Source of the DNA: Eggerthellaceae bacterium
GTDB lineage: Bacteria > Actinomycetota > Coriobacteriia > Coriobacteriales > Eggerthellaceae
Length of the DNA stretch: 16,824 nt
NCBI GenBank assembly: GCA_900754495.1
Contig: CAAEDC010000141.1
Span: 1-16,824, forward strand
Reading direction: 5' to 3'
Of this stretch, positions 6,222 to 13,189 are shown one piece after another (the stretch's first letter is position 1; every line of letters starts with the position of its first letter). Made by a program: the position numbers and the translations under genes. The notes under the pieces were generated by a model. The model made no database searches, was not told the DNA's origin, and worked only from the letters and a program-made list of their open reading frames with translations.

Positions 6222-6989
6222 TCAGCGCGCCTGCCCGTAGATGCGGGCGATCTCCTCGACGGGCGTGCCCTCGCGGTACATCCGGCGCAGCCGGCCCATG
6301 AGGAGCATCGTCTTGATGCGCGAGGCGGGCGTGGTGCCAAAGCGACGCGACGAGGTGGCGATCCTGCGGCGGGTCGGCGCGGGGCGGAACCCCCGCGCAC
6401 GCAGGTCGAGCGAGAACTGATAATCCTCCATGAGCGGCAGGTCGGGGAAGCCGCCCACTTCGAAGAACAGATCGCGGTCGATGAAGATGCCCTGGTCGCC
6501 GAACATGATGCGCCGCACGTAGCAGCGGAAGTTGGACAGGAGGCGGCAGCAGAGCATCAGCGGGCTGGAAGGCTCGAAACGCACGCCGAAGCATCCCACG
6601 CGGCGCCCACGCATCGCCCGGCGGATCTCGCCGAGGGGGTCGGGCGGCAGCGCGTTGTCGGCATGCAGGAAGAACAGGATCTCGCCGCTTGAGGCGCGGG
6701 CGCCGGCGTTGAGCTGGGTGCCGCGGCCTCGCGGCGCGTCGACCAGCCGGAACCCCGCATCGAGGATCGCCTCGCGGGTCCCGTCGGAGGATCCGCCGTC
6801 GACGAAGACGATCTCGCATCCGCTACGTAGGGGCTCGAGCTGGGCGAGCAGCGCGGCGATGACGCGCGCCTCGTCGAGGGTCGGGATGATGATCGAGATC
6901 GCCGCCTCATCCAAGCGTTTCACCCGGTCGGCATGCTCGCCTGCGCCGCCTGTACGCGCCCTAGCGCCGTTGCGGGCCTCGACGCTCAT
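6222..6989 (-). CDS. GT2-type glycosyltransferase, TIGR04283-like (radical SAM/selenodomain-associated transferase 2)
   Basis: A 255-aa cytoplasmic GT-A enzyme. Motifs: IIIPTLDEARVI (33-44), FVDGGSSDGT (62-71), GRGTQLNAGA (88-97), FFLHADNALP (106-115; HAD is the metal/nucleotide motif) and MFGDQGIFIDRDLF (162-175) followed by GGFPDLPLMED (179-189). The order and spacing fit TIGR04283, which is known from loci encoding a radical SAM enzyme of the arsenosugar (ArsS) type. The acceptor is unknown. Its ATG overlaps the stop of the upstream DUF2064 gene as ATGA (6986-6989), so the two are translationally coupled. The first ~28 residues are Arg/Ala/Gly-rich and may be dispensable. No transmembrane segment. 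Confidence 0.88.
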   Translation of the reverse strand: MSVEARNGARARTGGAGEHADRVKRLDEAAISIIIPTLDEARVIAALLAQLEPLRSGCEIVFVDGGSSDGTREAILDAGFRLVDAPRGRGTQLNAGARASSGEILFFLHADNALPPDPLGEIRRAMRGRRVGCFGVRFEPSSPLMLCCRLLSNFRCYVRRIMFGDQGIFIDRDLFFEVGGFPDLPLMEDYQFSLDLRARGFRPAPTRRRIATSSRRFGTTPASRIKTMLLMGRLRRMYREGTPVEEIARIYGQAR

Positions 6990-7690
6990 CGCGAGGCCTC
7001 GATCCCGCGCAAAAACCGCACGACGCTCAGCCCGCGCTTGCGCGGATCAGCGTCCGCGCGCGCGAGCAGCAAGACGGCATCGTCCCAGCAATCGATGTCG
7101 TCGATCGCGGGGAGCACGTCGCAGGACAGCCCCGCGGCGGAGGCGGCGTCCAGCGTCTGGCGGAGCACCGCGCCATGCCCATACGACTCCAAGGAGAACA
7201 GCGCCTCTTCGGCCGCCTTCAAGGCGATCAGGCAGTACCCGCCGTCCGTCGACGGAACGAACGCGGCGTCGCAGCCGTCGAGCCGCGATAGGGCGCGCTC
7301 GACGTCCGACGCCTCGAGCTCCGGCGCATCGGAGCCGATCAGGGCGCATCGACCGTAGCCGGCGGACAACACGTGGCGCGCCGCGTCGAGCATGCGCTCC
7401 CCGATGTCGCGGCCGCGCTGCGCGAAATACTCCGCAGGAGCGTCGAACGCCGAGCTGACGGCTTCCCGACCGCCCTCCGGCGCATAGGCGACGAAGACGT
7501 CCACGGACGACGGGAGGCTGCGGCACAGAAGCGCGGCGTCCTGAAGCAGGCAACGCTGGAGATCCGCGCATTCGGAGGCGCTGAGCTGGGGCATCATGCG
7601 CGTCTTCGCACGTCCTGGCAGAGGGGCGCGCGTGAGCATGACGAGCGCGCCGCGATCGGCCGCAGTATGGGCGGATCCCTCTTTCGCCAT
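6986..7690 (-). CDS. DUF2064 / TIGR04282-like nucleotidyl- or glycosyl-transferase
   Basis: A 234-aa GT-A fold protein. Visible motifs are MLTRAPLPGRAKTRMMP (18-34), the nucleotide-binding start; QRGRDIGERM (91-100); LIGSDAPEL (117-125); PSTDGGYCLIAL (146-157); and DDIDCWDD (197-204). These fit DUF2064, 'transferase 1, rSAM/selenodomain-associated'. It is thought to transfer a nucleotide or sugar in the same pathway as the TIGR04283 enzyme encoded just after it. ATG 7690 was chosen because GGGGGAGG lies 5 nt upstream. The longer frame from ATG 7711 has no such signal. It overlaps the next gene by 4 nt. The 105 bp upstream of 7690 hold no gene. Confidence 0.87.
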   Translation of the reverse strand: MAKEGSAHTAADRGALVMLTRAPLPGRAKTRMMPQLSASECADLQRCLLQDAALLCRSLPSSVDVFVAYAPEGGREAVSSAFDAPAEYFAQRGRDIGERMLDAARHVLSAGYGRCALIGSDAPELEASDVERALSRLDGCDAAFVPSTDGGYCLIALKAAEEALFSLESYGHGAVLRQTLDAASAAGLSCDVLPAIDDIDCWDDAVLLLARADADPRKRGLSVVRFLRGIEASR

Positions 7691-7795
7691 TCCTGCCTCC
7701 CCCTTTCTCATCCGTCAACCACCATCGCCGCCGCATCCCGAGCCATGCTCGAGCACCGCGATCCAAACGAAAACCAATCCGGCGCCGGCCATCGC

Positions 7796-8557
7796 CTACA
7801 GAAACGTGGAGCGCGCCCGGTTCGCGAGCGAGGAGCCGACGTCGGGCCCCTCCCCCGTGCCCAGAAGCTCCGCCAGCACGTAGCGCACGCCCGCCTCGCC
7901 GCATGAGGCGAACTGCCCCGCGCAGGAGGCGCAGTACACGTAAAGCGGACCGTCGGCCGCCGCGCGCGCCTGTTCCAAGCAGCGCCGCGCCATCCTGCGC
8001 GAGCGATCGGGGTCCTGCAGGCTGCCCCTCCCCAATCCGCAGCACGGCGCCCGATCGAGCACCGGAGGCGCTCCGCCGAAGCACGCGAGCACATCGGCGA
8101 GCCACGTATGCTGCGCGCGGTCGGGGCAAGGGACGAACACGGCACCGTCGGGATCGAGCACACGCCCGACGCCCAGCTCGCGCAGTTTGGCGTACACGCT
8201 GGTCACACGCAGATCCGGCACGTCGGAGAACATCGACGCGCAGTTGGGGCAAAGCGCGATGACCTCGCGCACCCCGCGCGCACGCAAACGACCCACGACG
8301 CCGTCGCGCACCCGGAGCGCCCGCGCGTCGAAGCCCTCCAGCCGCAGCGGCGATCCGCAGCAGTCGAAGACGCAGCCGGCGCCCAAGCGTTCCTCGAAGA
8401 TCCCGCGCACCGCCGCGACGGTCCGCGGGTAGAGCGAGGCGACGTTACATCCCACGAACAGGACGCTTCCGCCCCGTGCATGGCGGTAGTTCTTGAAGGG
8501 ATAGCGTTCCTTCTCGGCGAGGATGACGCGGCGGGCGATCCTGGTCGACAGGCTCAT
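7796..8557 (-). CDS. CCG-domain (Fe-S)-binding oxidoreductase-like protein
   Basis: A 253-aa cytoplasmic protein with two cysteine-rich CCG (PF02754-type) repeats. First: C37, C66-C67, C103-x2-C106. Second: C144, C172-C173, C209-x2-C212. The Cx(n)CCx(n)CxxC pattern is that of HdrB, GlpC and LutA/LldE, which bind an Fe-S cluster and take part in electron transfer or disulfide/quinone chemistry. No ferredoxin domain is fused, so it probably receives electrons from a partner. The start is ambiguous: ATG 8557 lies 1 nt after the upstream TGA with AGGAG 10 nt before it, while GTG 8566 would overlap the upstream gene. Co-transcription with the TVP38 and transferase genes suggests a redox role in the same pathway; its reaction is unknown. 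Confidence 0.8.
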   Translation of the reverse strand: MSLSTRIARRVILAEKERYPFKNYRHARGGSVLFVGCNVASLYPRTVAAVRGIFEERLGAGCVFDCCGSPLRLEGFDARALRVRDGVVGRLRARGVREVIALCPNCASMFSDVPDLRVTSVYAKLRELGVGRVLDPDGAVFVPCPDRAQHTWLADVLACFGGAPPVLDRAPCCGLGRGSLQDPDRSRRMARRCLEQARAAADGPLYVYCASCAGQFASCGEAGVRYVLAELLGTGEGPDVGSSLANRARSTFL

Positions 8558-8558
8558 C

Positions 8559-9284
8559 TCACCCACGCTCCTCGACCGCCTCGGCCGACTCCGCCGTCAT
8601 CGTCGCTCCGGCGGCCTCGGCAGCCTCGACGTCCTCGGCTTTCCGCCTGAGCAGCACGCCCGCCGCGACCACGGCGGCAAGCAGCGCCGCCGCCGCCCCC
8701 AGGCACAGGGCGCGGTTCGCCTCGTCGAGCACGCCCGCGGCGCCGAACGCATAGAGCGCCGTGCCCGGGATGATGAACGCGAACGTGGCTCCCGCGTACA
8801 CCGAAAGCGGCATGTCGGTGATGCCGTAGGCGAAGTTCTTGAGATTGAACGGGAACAGCGGCACCAATCGCGTCACCGCCAGCGTCAGGACCTCGTTGCG
8901 GCGCGATCCCGATAACAGCCAGCGACGCAGGGGGCGGCAGCGCATGACGCGCGGCCTGACGGCGTCCCGCAAGAAATACCGCCCTGCCAGAAACGCCCCG
9001 ACGGCGCCAACCGTCGCCGCCAGCGAGCACCACAGCGTCCCCTCGAGGGGCCCGAACAGCGCCGCTCCCGCGATCGCGAACAGCGCGCCGGGCACCGCGA
9101 GCAGCGCGCACCCGACGACCGTCAGCGCAAGGTACGCCGCAACCGCCATGGCGCGATCCCGCTCGACGAGCTGCCGGAGGGCGTCCTGCGCCCGGCCGTC
9201 GACGATCCAATCGACCGCGCCGGTCGCGAAACCGACGGCGACGAGCGCCGCGACGGCAAGGCACAGGGCAAGGGGCTTTGCCAA
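8559..9284 (-). CDS. TVP38/TMEM64 (VTT-domain, DedA superfamily) membrane protein, copy 1
   Basis: A 241-aa multi-pass inner-membrane protein. The VTT domain shows VPGALFAIAGAALFGPLEG and a second re-entrant-type block, RLVPLFPFNLKNFAYGITDM, then FIIPGTALYAFG. The family is broadly linked to lipid or small-molecule movement across membranes; its function in bacteria is unsettled. An Ala/Glu-rich cytoplasmic tail follows a final hydrophobic helix. The assigned start is TTG 9284, 14 nt after the preceding gene's stop. No good Shine-Dalgarno or ATG is visible nearby, so the N-terminus is uncertain. The stop TGA (8561-8559) almost abuts the next ATG. Confidence 0.85.
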   Translation of the reverse strand: MAKPLALCLAVAALVAVGFATGAVDWIVDGRAQDALRQLVERDRAMAVAAYLALTVVGCALLAVPGALFAIAGAALFGPLEGTLWCSLAATVGAVGAFLAGRYFLRDAVRPRVMRCRPLRRWLLSGSRRNEVLTLAVTRLVPLFPFNLKNFAYGITDMPLSVYAGATFAFIIPGTALYAFGAAGVLDEANRALCLGAAAALLAAVVAAGVLLRRKAEDVEAAEAAGATMTAESAEAVEERG

Positions 9285-9298
9285 GCGGGATGCGCGCG

Positions 9299-10027
9299 TC
9301 AGGACGTCCGCCCCCCTTCGGCGTCAGCCTCCCTGCGCTTGACGCGCTCGGCGTACACCTGCCGCACGATCACGATCAAAACGGCCAGGGCGAACAGGAT
9401 GAGCAGGCCGTACATCAGCATCTGCGCTCCACCCGTGAGCATGCCGCCCACATAGGAGTACACGATGGTGGCGGGAAGCTGGCCGATGCCGGTGGCGACC
9501 ATGAACGACCCGAACGACATCGAGGTCAGGCCGCAGAAATAGCTCACCCAGTCGAACGACACGAACGGCAGCAGGCGCGCGATGAGCACGCTTTGGCTCC
9601 CGTGGCGCTCGAAGAACTCGTCGATGCGCTGGAGCCCGGCTTTGCTCGTGAGCTTCTCGACCGCCTCGCGGCCGAGCGCCTTGGCGATCCAAAAGCACAG
9701 CGCCGCTCCGACCATGGAGCTGGTCCACGACAGGATGGCGCCCTGCCACCAGCCGAAAAGGTTGGCGTTGGCGATGGTGATGAGGAACGCGGGCAGCGGC
9801 GCGGCGATGGACTGGAAGACCATCAGCAGAAACGACACGGCGGCGGCGTAGGCGCCGTATTGCGCCATGAACTCGCTGGCTGCGGAGAAGTCCCCGGTGG
9901 CGAACATCGCGAGCACCGAGTTGACCGCATCGCGCACCGCCGGCGCGAACGCGTACAGCGCCAGCGCGACGACGACCACCGCGATGATGACGCCGCGCTG
10001 CACCCACACGGCGATTCTAGGATTCAT
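9299..10027 (-). CDS. TVP38/TMEM64 (VTT-domain, DedA superfamily) membrane protein, copy 2
   Basis: A 242-aa multi-pass inner-membrane protein, diverged from the copy encoded right after it. Key blocks are PLPAFLITIANANLFGWWQGAI with ALCFWIAKALGR, then ARLLPFVSFDWVSYFCGLTSM and a GIGQLPATIVYSY segment, the usual VTT layout. It begins MNPRIAVWVQRGVIIAVVVV, a typical first membrane helix. ATG 10027 is preferred to an upstream in-frame GTG (10063) that falls in a GC-rich hairpin. Its Shine-Dalgarno (GAGAAAGG) is rather distant (about 11 nt). Presence of two paralogues side by side suggests a heteromeric or substrate-split arrangement; that is inference. Confidence 0.86.
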   Translation of the reverse strand: MNPRIAVWVQRGVIIAVVVVALALYAFAPAVRDAVNSVLAMFATGDFSAASEFMAQYGAYAAAVSFLLMVFQSIAAPLPAFLITIANANLFGWWQGAILSWTSSMVGAALCFWIAKALGREAVEKLTSKAGLQRIDEFFERHGSQSVLIARLLPFVSFDWVSYFCGLTSMSFGSFMVATGIGQLPATIVYSYVGGMLTGGAQMLMYGLLILFALAVLIVIVRQVYAERVKRREADAEGGRTS

Positions 10028-10068
10028 GAGACCTGGGGCCTTTCTCCCCTCCCGCCAACGCACGGCAA

Positions 10069-10096
10069 GCCGGACCCCGACGCTTCGGGGCCCGGC
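10069..10096 (-). other. Strong intercistronic hairpin downstream of the rhodanese gene
   Basis: A 12-bp stem with one mismatch (GCCGGACCCCGA and TCGGGGCCCGGC) and a 4-nt loop CGCT. It lies in the 113-bp gap between the rhodanese stop and the TVP38 start. There is no U-tract on the minus strand, so partial termination or mRNA processing that lets the lipoprotein be made in excess is more likely than full termination. Confidence 0.5.
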
Positions 10097-10140
10097 TCAT
10101 GGCCGCGGGATGGCGTGATGGGGGCTTCCGGAAACGGCGA

Positions 10141-10653
10141 CTACTCGGTGACCGTCTCGCCCGTCCAGCCCTTCATGCCGCCGTCGAGGGTGTAGACGTT
10201 GGCCATGTCGGCGCCCAGGTAGTTGAGGATGTCGGTGCCGGCCTGGGCGTACTTGTTGCCGCTGTAGCACACCAGGACCATGGTCTTGCCCTCGCCGTTC
10301 TCGGAGCCGGTGGCCTCCAGCAGCGCGGCGGTCAGGGACGCGACGCCCGCGGCGTTGTCGCCGTTGACGGCGGCGTCGAGGTCGGCGCTGATGGCGCCGG
10401 GGATGTGGCCGGCGTCGTAATCGGCGGCCTTGCGGACGTCGACGACCAGGTAGTCCTCGTTGTCGAGGTTGGCCTCCAGGTCGGCGGCGGACATCTTCTG
10501 CATCTCGACGGTCTCGAGCTCGATCTGCTCGACGGCCTCGTCGGACTTCTCGGCGGTGTCGGAGGAGGCGGGCTGGCTGGAGCTGCAGCCGGCGAGGGCG
10601 GCGATGGACAGGCAGCCGGCGAGGGCGACAACGGGGATCATCTTCATCTTCAT
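10141..10653 (-). CDS. Rhodanese-domain lipoprotein
   Basis: A 170-aa protein anchored outside the membrane. The lipoprotein signal is MKMKMIPVVALAGCLSIAAL followed by AGC, with Cys23 predicted to be lipidated and a Ser/Asp/Glu-rich linker after it. The rhodanese fold runs from about 50 to 167, with YLVVDVRKAADYDAGHIPGA (68-87, the CH2-type motif) and active-site loop CYSGNK starting at Cys129, then GGMKGW (158-163). The catalytic Cys is present, so persulfide transfer is possible; the sulfur donor and acceptor are unknown. ATG 10653 follows AAGGAG at 7 nt. It is first in a minus-strand run with two VTT proteins, an Fe-S protein and two transferases, which suggests extracytoplasmic sulfur (or selenium) handling linked to that pathway. 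Confidence 0.9.
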   Translation of the reverse strand: MKMKMIPVVALAGCLSIAALAGCSSSQPASSDTAEKSDEAVEQIELETVEMQKMSAADLEANLDNEDYLVVDVRKAADYDAGHIPGAISADLDAAVNGDNAAGVASLTAALLEATGSENGEGKTMVLVCYSGNKYAQAGTDILNYLGADMANVYTLDGGMKGWTGETVTE

Positions 10654-10880
10654 GGCAGTTCTCCTTCAAGCAACCGCAAGCGGGCATCGCGTGCGGATGC
10701 GTCGTGTTCACTCGTGATGGAATCGCATGGCGGGCGTCGACAGAAACGCCAACCGAGGACGGCCTCGATGGATGCAGAACATCGTGCCTGATAGCGTGCC
10801 TTGGCGGCGGCAGGACGATCGTCCCCTCAGAATGCGCCGAAAGAAGGCCGTGCGGCGGGTCGCAGACACCCGTTGCGAGA

Positions 10881-10908
10881 AGTATACCGATCTGTCCGGA
10901 AGATGCAA
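10881..10908 (-). promoter_or_regulatory. Candidate promoter of the rhodanese-to-glycosyltransferase operon
   Basis: On the minus strand TTGCAT and TATACT (10886-10881) are separated by 16 bp. This predicts a start near 10874 and an unusually long leader of about 220 nt before ATG 10653. The leader contains a perfect 12-bp palindrome GGACGATCGTCC (10813-10824). I see no convincing leader peptide or known riboswitch in 10654-10880. Confidence 0.4.
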
Positions 10909-10939
10909 GGCGCAAGGCGCGCTCTCCACCCGCCGGGCG

Positions 10940-10945
10940 TATAAT
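10940..10945 (+). promoter_or_regulatory. -10 box (TATAAT) of the leaderless PF06541 gene
   Basis: A consensus TATAAT is followed by exactly 7 nt (GCGGAGC) and ATG at 10953. The expected transcription start falls on or next to the start codon, leaving no room for a Shine-Dalgarno. No good -35 is present. Leaderless genes with this geometry are common in Actinobacteria. Confidence 0.6.
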
Positions 10946-10952
10946 GCGGAGC

Positions 10953-11660
10953 ATGGCACGCATCGCATCCCGCATATCGGCCCAGGCCGCCGACGCTTCC
11001 GAGCGCCGCTTCATCGACGCGTCCCTGTTCAACCTGTTCTGGATCTTCGTGATCACGAGCTTCATCGGGCTGGTCGGCGAGACGATCGTCGCCGCGCTCA
11101 TGGACGGCTATGTGAAAAGCCGCGCCGGCTTGGTATGGGGCCCGTTCAGCCCCCTGTACGGCCTGGGCGCGGTGCTGATGACGCTTTCCGCCAACAACCT
11201 CAAAGGCCGCAACCCCGTCGTCATCTTCGCCGTCTGCGCGCTCGTCGGAGGGGTGCTCGAGTATGCGGCAGGCTGGTTCTGGGAGAGCTTCTTCGGCATC
11301 GTGGCCTGGAGCTACGTCGACCAGCCGCTCAACTTCGGCGGCTACACGTGCGTGAGCACGATGGTCGTGTGGGGCATCGCGGGCGCCGCCTGGGCGTATT
11401 TCGGGATCCCGCTGATGGCGCGCCTCATCAACCTCATCCCCCGGCAGGCACGCCGACCCCTCACCATCATCATGGCGACGTTCATGGCGATCGACATCGC
11501 GATGACGCTCGCCGGCTTCGACTTCTGGTTCCAACGCCTCTCGGGCACGGCCGTCGACACGCCGATCGCGCAGTTCTTCAACCAGTGGTTCGGCAACGAC
11601 TGGATGTCCTCCCGCTTCGGCGCCCTCTCCATGTGGACCGACCTGGCGACGGGACGGTAA
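10953..11660 (+). CDS. PF06541-type 'putative ABC transporter permease' membrane protein
   Basis: A 235-aa integral membrane protein with about 5-6 hydrophobic segments. Family signatures seen are the first helix FWIFVITSFIGLVGETI (29-45), SRAGLVWGPFSPLYGLGAVL (56-75), VGGVLEYAAGWFWESFFGIVAW (98-119) and YVDQPLNFGGYTCVSTMVVWG (121-141). These match PF06541, often named CmpB or 'putative ABC transporter permease' although no ATPase partner is established; the function is unknown. The start was set at ATG 10953 because of the TATAAT 7 nt before it. In-frame ATG 10944 overlaps that box, and the open frame running back to 10704 has no protein-like composition. It stands alone, divergent from the rhodanese operon. 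Confidence 0.8.
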   Translation: MARIASRISAQAADASERRFIDASLFNLFWIFVITSFIGLVGETIVAALMDGYVKSRAGLVWGPFSPLYGLGAVLMTLSANNLKGRNPVVIFAVCALVGGVLEYAAGWFWESFFGIVAWSYVDQPLNFGGYTCVSTMVVWGIAGAAWAYFGIPLMARLINLIPRQARRPLTIIMATFMAIDIAMTLAGFDFWFQRLSGTAVDTPIAQFFNQWFGNDWMSSRFGALSMWTDLATGR

Positions 11661-11686
11661 TCTCCCTCCAGATATCCAAGCCGTCC

Positions 11687-11842
11687 GCTCAGATCCGGGA
11701 CGAGGGGCACGTGCTCAAACAAGTCCTGCGCTCGCACGAAACGCCCACCCGCCCGCTCGGGCGGGAAGAATGCCTGTCAACAGTCCACCGGACTGTTGAC
11801 CGTGCGGATACTGCGCGCGAGCCCCTCGTCCCGGATCTGAGC
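11687..11842. repeat. 156-bp element with perfect 22-bp inverted ends and nested hairpins
   Basis: The end arms 11687-11708 (starting GCTCAGATCCGGGACG) and 11821-11842 (ending CGTCCCGGATCTGAGC) are perfect reverse complements over 22 bp. Inside are CCCGCCCG/CGGGCGGG (11748-11765), a perfect 11-bp inverted repeat GTCAACAGTCC-ACC-GGACTGTTGAC (11776-11800), and a weaker CGTGC/GCACG pair (about 11710-11738). A single strand would fold as a closed multi-branch structure. No coding frame in it looks real. It could be a MITE-like remnant or a structured RNA. I see no clear target-site duplication. Confidence 0.75.
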
Positions 11843-11854
11843 TACGTTATCATC

Positions 11855-11880
11855 AAAAAAGCAGCCCCGGATGGCGGGGC
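11855..11880 (-). terminator. Rho-independent terminator of the malic enzyme gene
   Basis: Read on the minus strand, GCCCCG-CCATC-CGGGGC (11880-11864) is followed by TGC and TTTTTT (11860-11855). It starts 24 nt after the malic enzyme stop. This is the clearest intrinsic terminator in the window. Confidence 0.85.
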
Positions 11881-11903
11881 GGGCAAGCACGATAGAGATG
11901 CGT

Positions 11904-13052
11904 TTAGACCGCTGCCTCCACCGCATGCGCCACAGCGTCGACGGCGCGCGGATCGAAGGGCTCGGGCATGATGAAGTCCTCGCAGAGCTCCTCGTCGGAC
12001 ACGAGCGCGGCGAGCGCCTCGGCGGCGGCGAGCTTCATCTCCTCAGTGATGCGCGTCGCACGGGCGTTGAGCGCGCCCTTGAAGATGCCGGGGAACGCCA
12101 CCACGTTGTTGATCTGGTTCGGGAAGTCGGAGCGGCCCGTCCCCACCACGCGGGCGCCGGCGCGCTTGGCAGCGTCGGGCAGGATCTCGGGATCGGGGTT
12201 GGCCATCGCGAACAGGATGGCGTCGTCGGCCATGGAAGCCACCATCTCCTCGGACACGATGTTGGGCGCGGACACGCCGATGAAGATGTCGGCGCCCTTG
12301 AGCGCGTCGGCCAGCGCGCCGTCGACGTCGTCGAGGTTGGTGGTGGCCAGCATCGCGCGCTGCGCCTCGTTGATGCCCTCGGAGCGCGAGCTGATGATGC
12401 CGCAGCGGTCGACCAGCGTCAGATGCTCGAAGCCGTAGGTCAAAAGCAGCTTGGCGATCGCGATGCCCGCGGAGCCGGCGCCGTTGACCACCACACGGCA
12501 CTCCTCCTTCTTCTTGCCCGTCAGGCGCAGCGCGTTGATGACGCCGGAGAGCACGACGATGGCGGTGCCGTGCTGGTCATCGTGGAAGACGGGGATGTCG
12601 AGCTCCTCGATCAGGCGGCGCTCCACCTCGAAGCAGCGCGGCGCGGAGATGTCCTCCAGGTTGATGCCGCCGAAGGCGGGCGCGATGCGGATGACGGTCT
12701 CGACGATCTCGTCGACGTCCTGGGTGTCGAGGCAGATCGGCACGGCGTTGACGTCGCCGAAGCTCTTGAACAGGGCGCATTTGCCCTCCATGACGGGCAT
12801 GGCGGCAAGCGGCCCGATGTTGCCCAGGCCGAGCACGGCGCTGCCGTCGCTCACCACGGCGATGGTGTTGGCCTTCTGGGTGTACTCGTACACCGCGGCG
12901 GGATCCTTCGCGATCACCTTGCACGGCTCGGCGACGCCCGGCGTGTACGCCAGCGCAAGATCCTCGCGCGTGGAGATGTCCATCTTGGGCACGGTGTCCA
13001 GCTTGCCGTTCCACTCGCGATGCAGCTCGAGAGCCTTTTCCTTCACATCCAT
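11904..13052 (-). CDS. Malic enzyme (NAD(P)-dependent, decarboxylating), short bacterial form
   Basis: Oxidatively decarboxylates malate to pyruvate and CO2 with NAD(P)+ and a divalent metal in the cytoplasm. It has 382 aa, the usual size of the short bacterial/archaeal form without a phosphotransacetylase tail. Visible: STREDLALAYTPGVAEPCK (27-45, catalytic Tyr36), VMEGKCALFK (87-96, catalytic Lys91), INLEDISAPRCFE (130-142; E133/D134 metal ligands), VFHDDQHGTAIV (155-166; D159) and the dinucleotide motif NGAGSAGIAIA (190-200). NAD versus NADP preference cannot be told reliably. ATG 13052 follows GAAAGG at 6 nt. The same frame stays open upstream to 13760 but that part is antisense to nothing real and overlaps the FNT gene. 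It has its own promoter and terminator. Confidence 0.94.
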   Translation of the reverse strand: MDVKEKALELHREWNGKLDTVPKMDISTREDLALAYTPGVAEPCKVIAKDPAAVYEYTQKANTIAVVSDGSAVLGLGNIGPLAAMPVMEGKCALFKSFGDVNAVPICLDTQDVDEIVETVIRIAPAFGGINLEDISAPRCFEVERRLIEELDIPVFHDDQHGTAIVVLSGVINALRLTGKKKEECRVVVNGAGSAGIAIAKLLLTYGFEHLTLVDRCGIISSRSEGINEAQRAMLATTNLDDVDGALADALKGADIFIGVSAPNIVSEEMVASMADDAILFAMANPDPEILPDAAKRAGARVVGTGRSDFPNQINNVVAFPGIFKGALNARATRITEEMKLAAAEALAALVSDEELCEDFIMPEPFDPRAVDAVAHAVEAAV

Positions 13053-13110
13053 GATGAGCCTTTCAGTCGAAATGCGGACGCTAGCCCGCCGTTGCAATCC
13101 AACGGGCGCC

Positions 13111-13116
13111 ATTGTA
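13111..13116 (-). promoter_or_regulatory. Probable -10 box of the malic enzyme gene
   Basis: Minus-strand TACAAT, within GGTATACAATGG, predicts a start near 13104 and a leader of about 50 nt. The leader contains a small hairpin (CCGTTG/CAACGG around 13087-13103). No clear -35 is seen. A second GC-rich hairpin (GGCGC/GCGCC near 13136-13149) lies upstream, after the FNT stop. Confidence 0.4.
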
Positions 13117-13189
13117 TACCCTCTGACGGCGATGGGCGCCGGTGCGCCAGCCCTTCCACCATCCGTCCAGATAAGCGGCGTGCGGCAGC

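Noticed and set aside
10704..10952. Upstream extension of the PF06541 protein
   Set aside because: No membrane segment or family similarity. The -10 box TATAAT at 10940 lies inside this stretch and points to initiation at 10953.
11687..11842. Nested repeat considered as a tRNA or a complete insertion sequence
   Set aside because: No anticodon/TPsiC-like features and a closing stem of 22 bp do not fit a tRNA. No transposase frame and no evident target-site duplication means it is not an intact IS.
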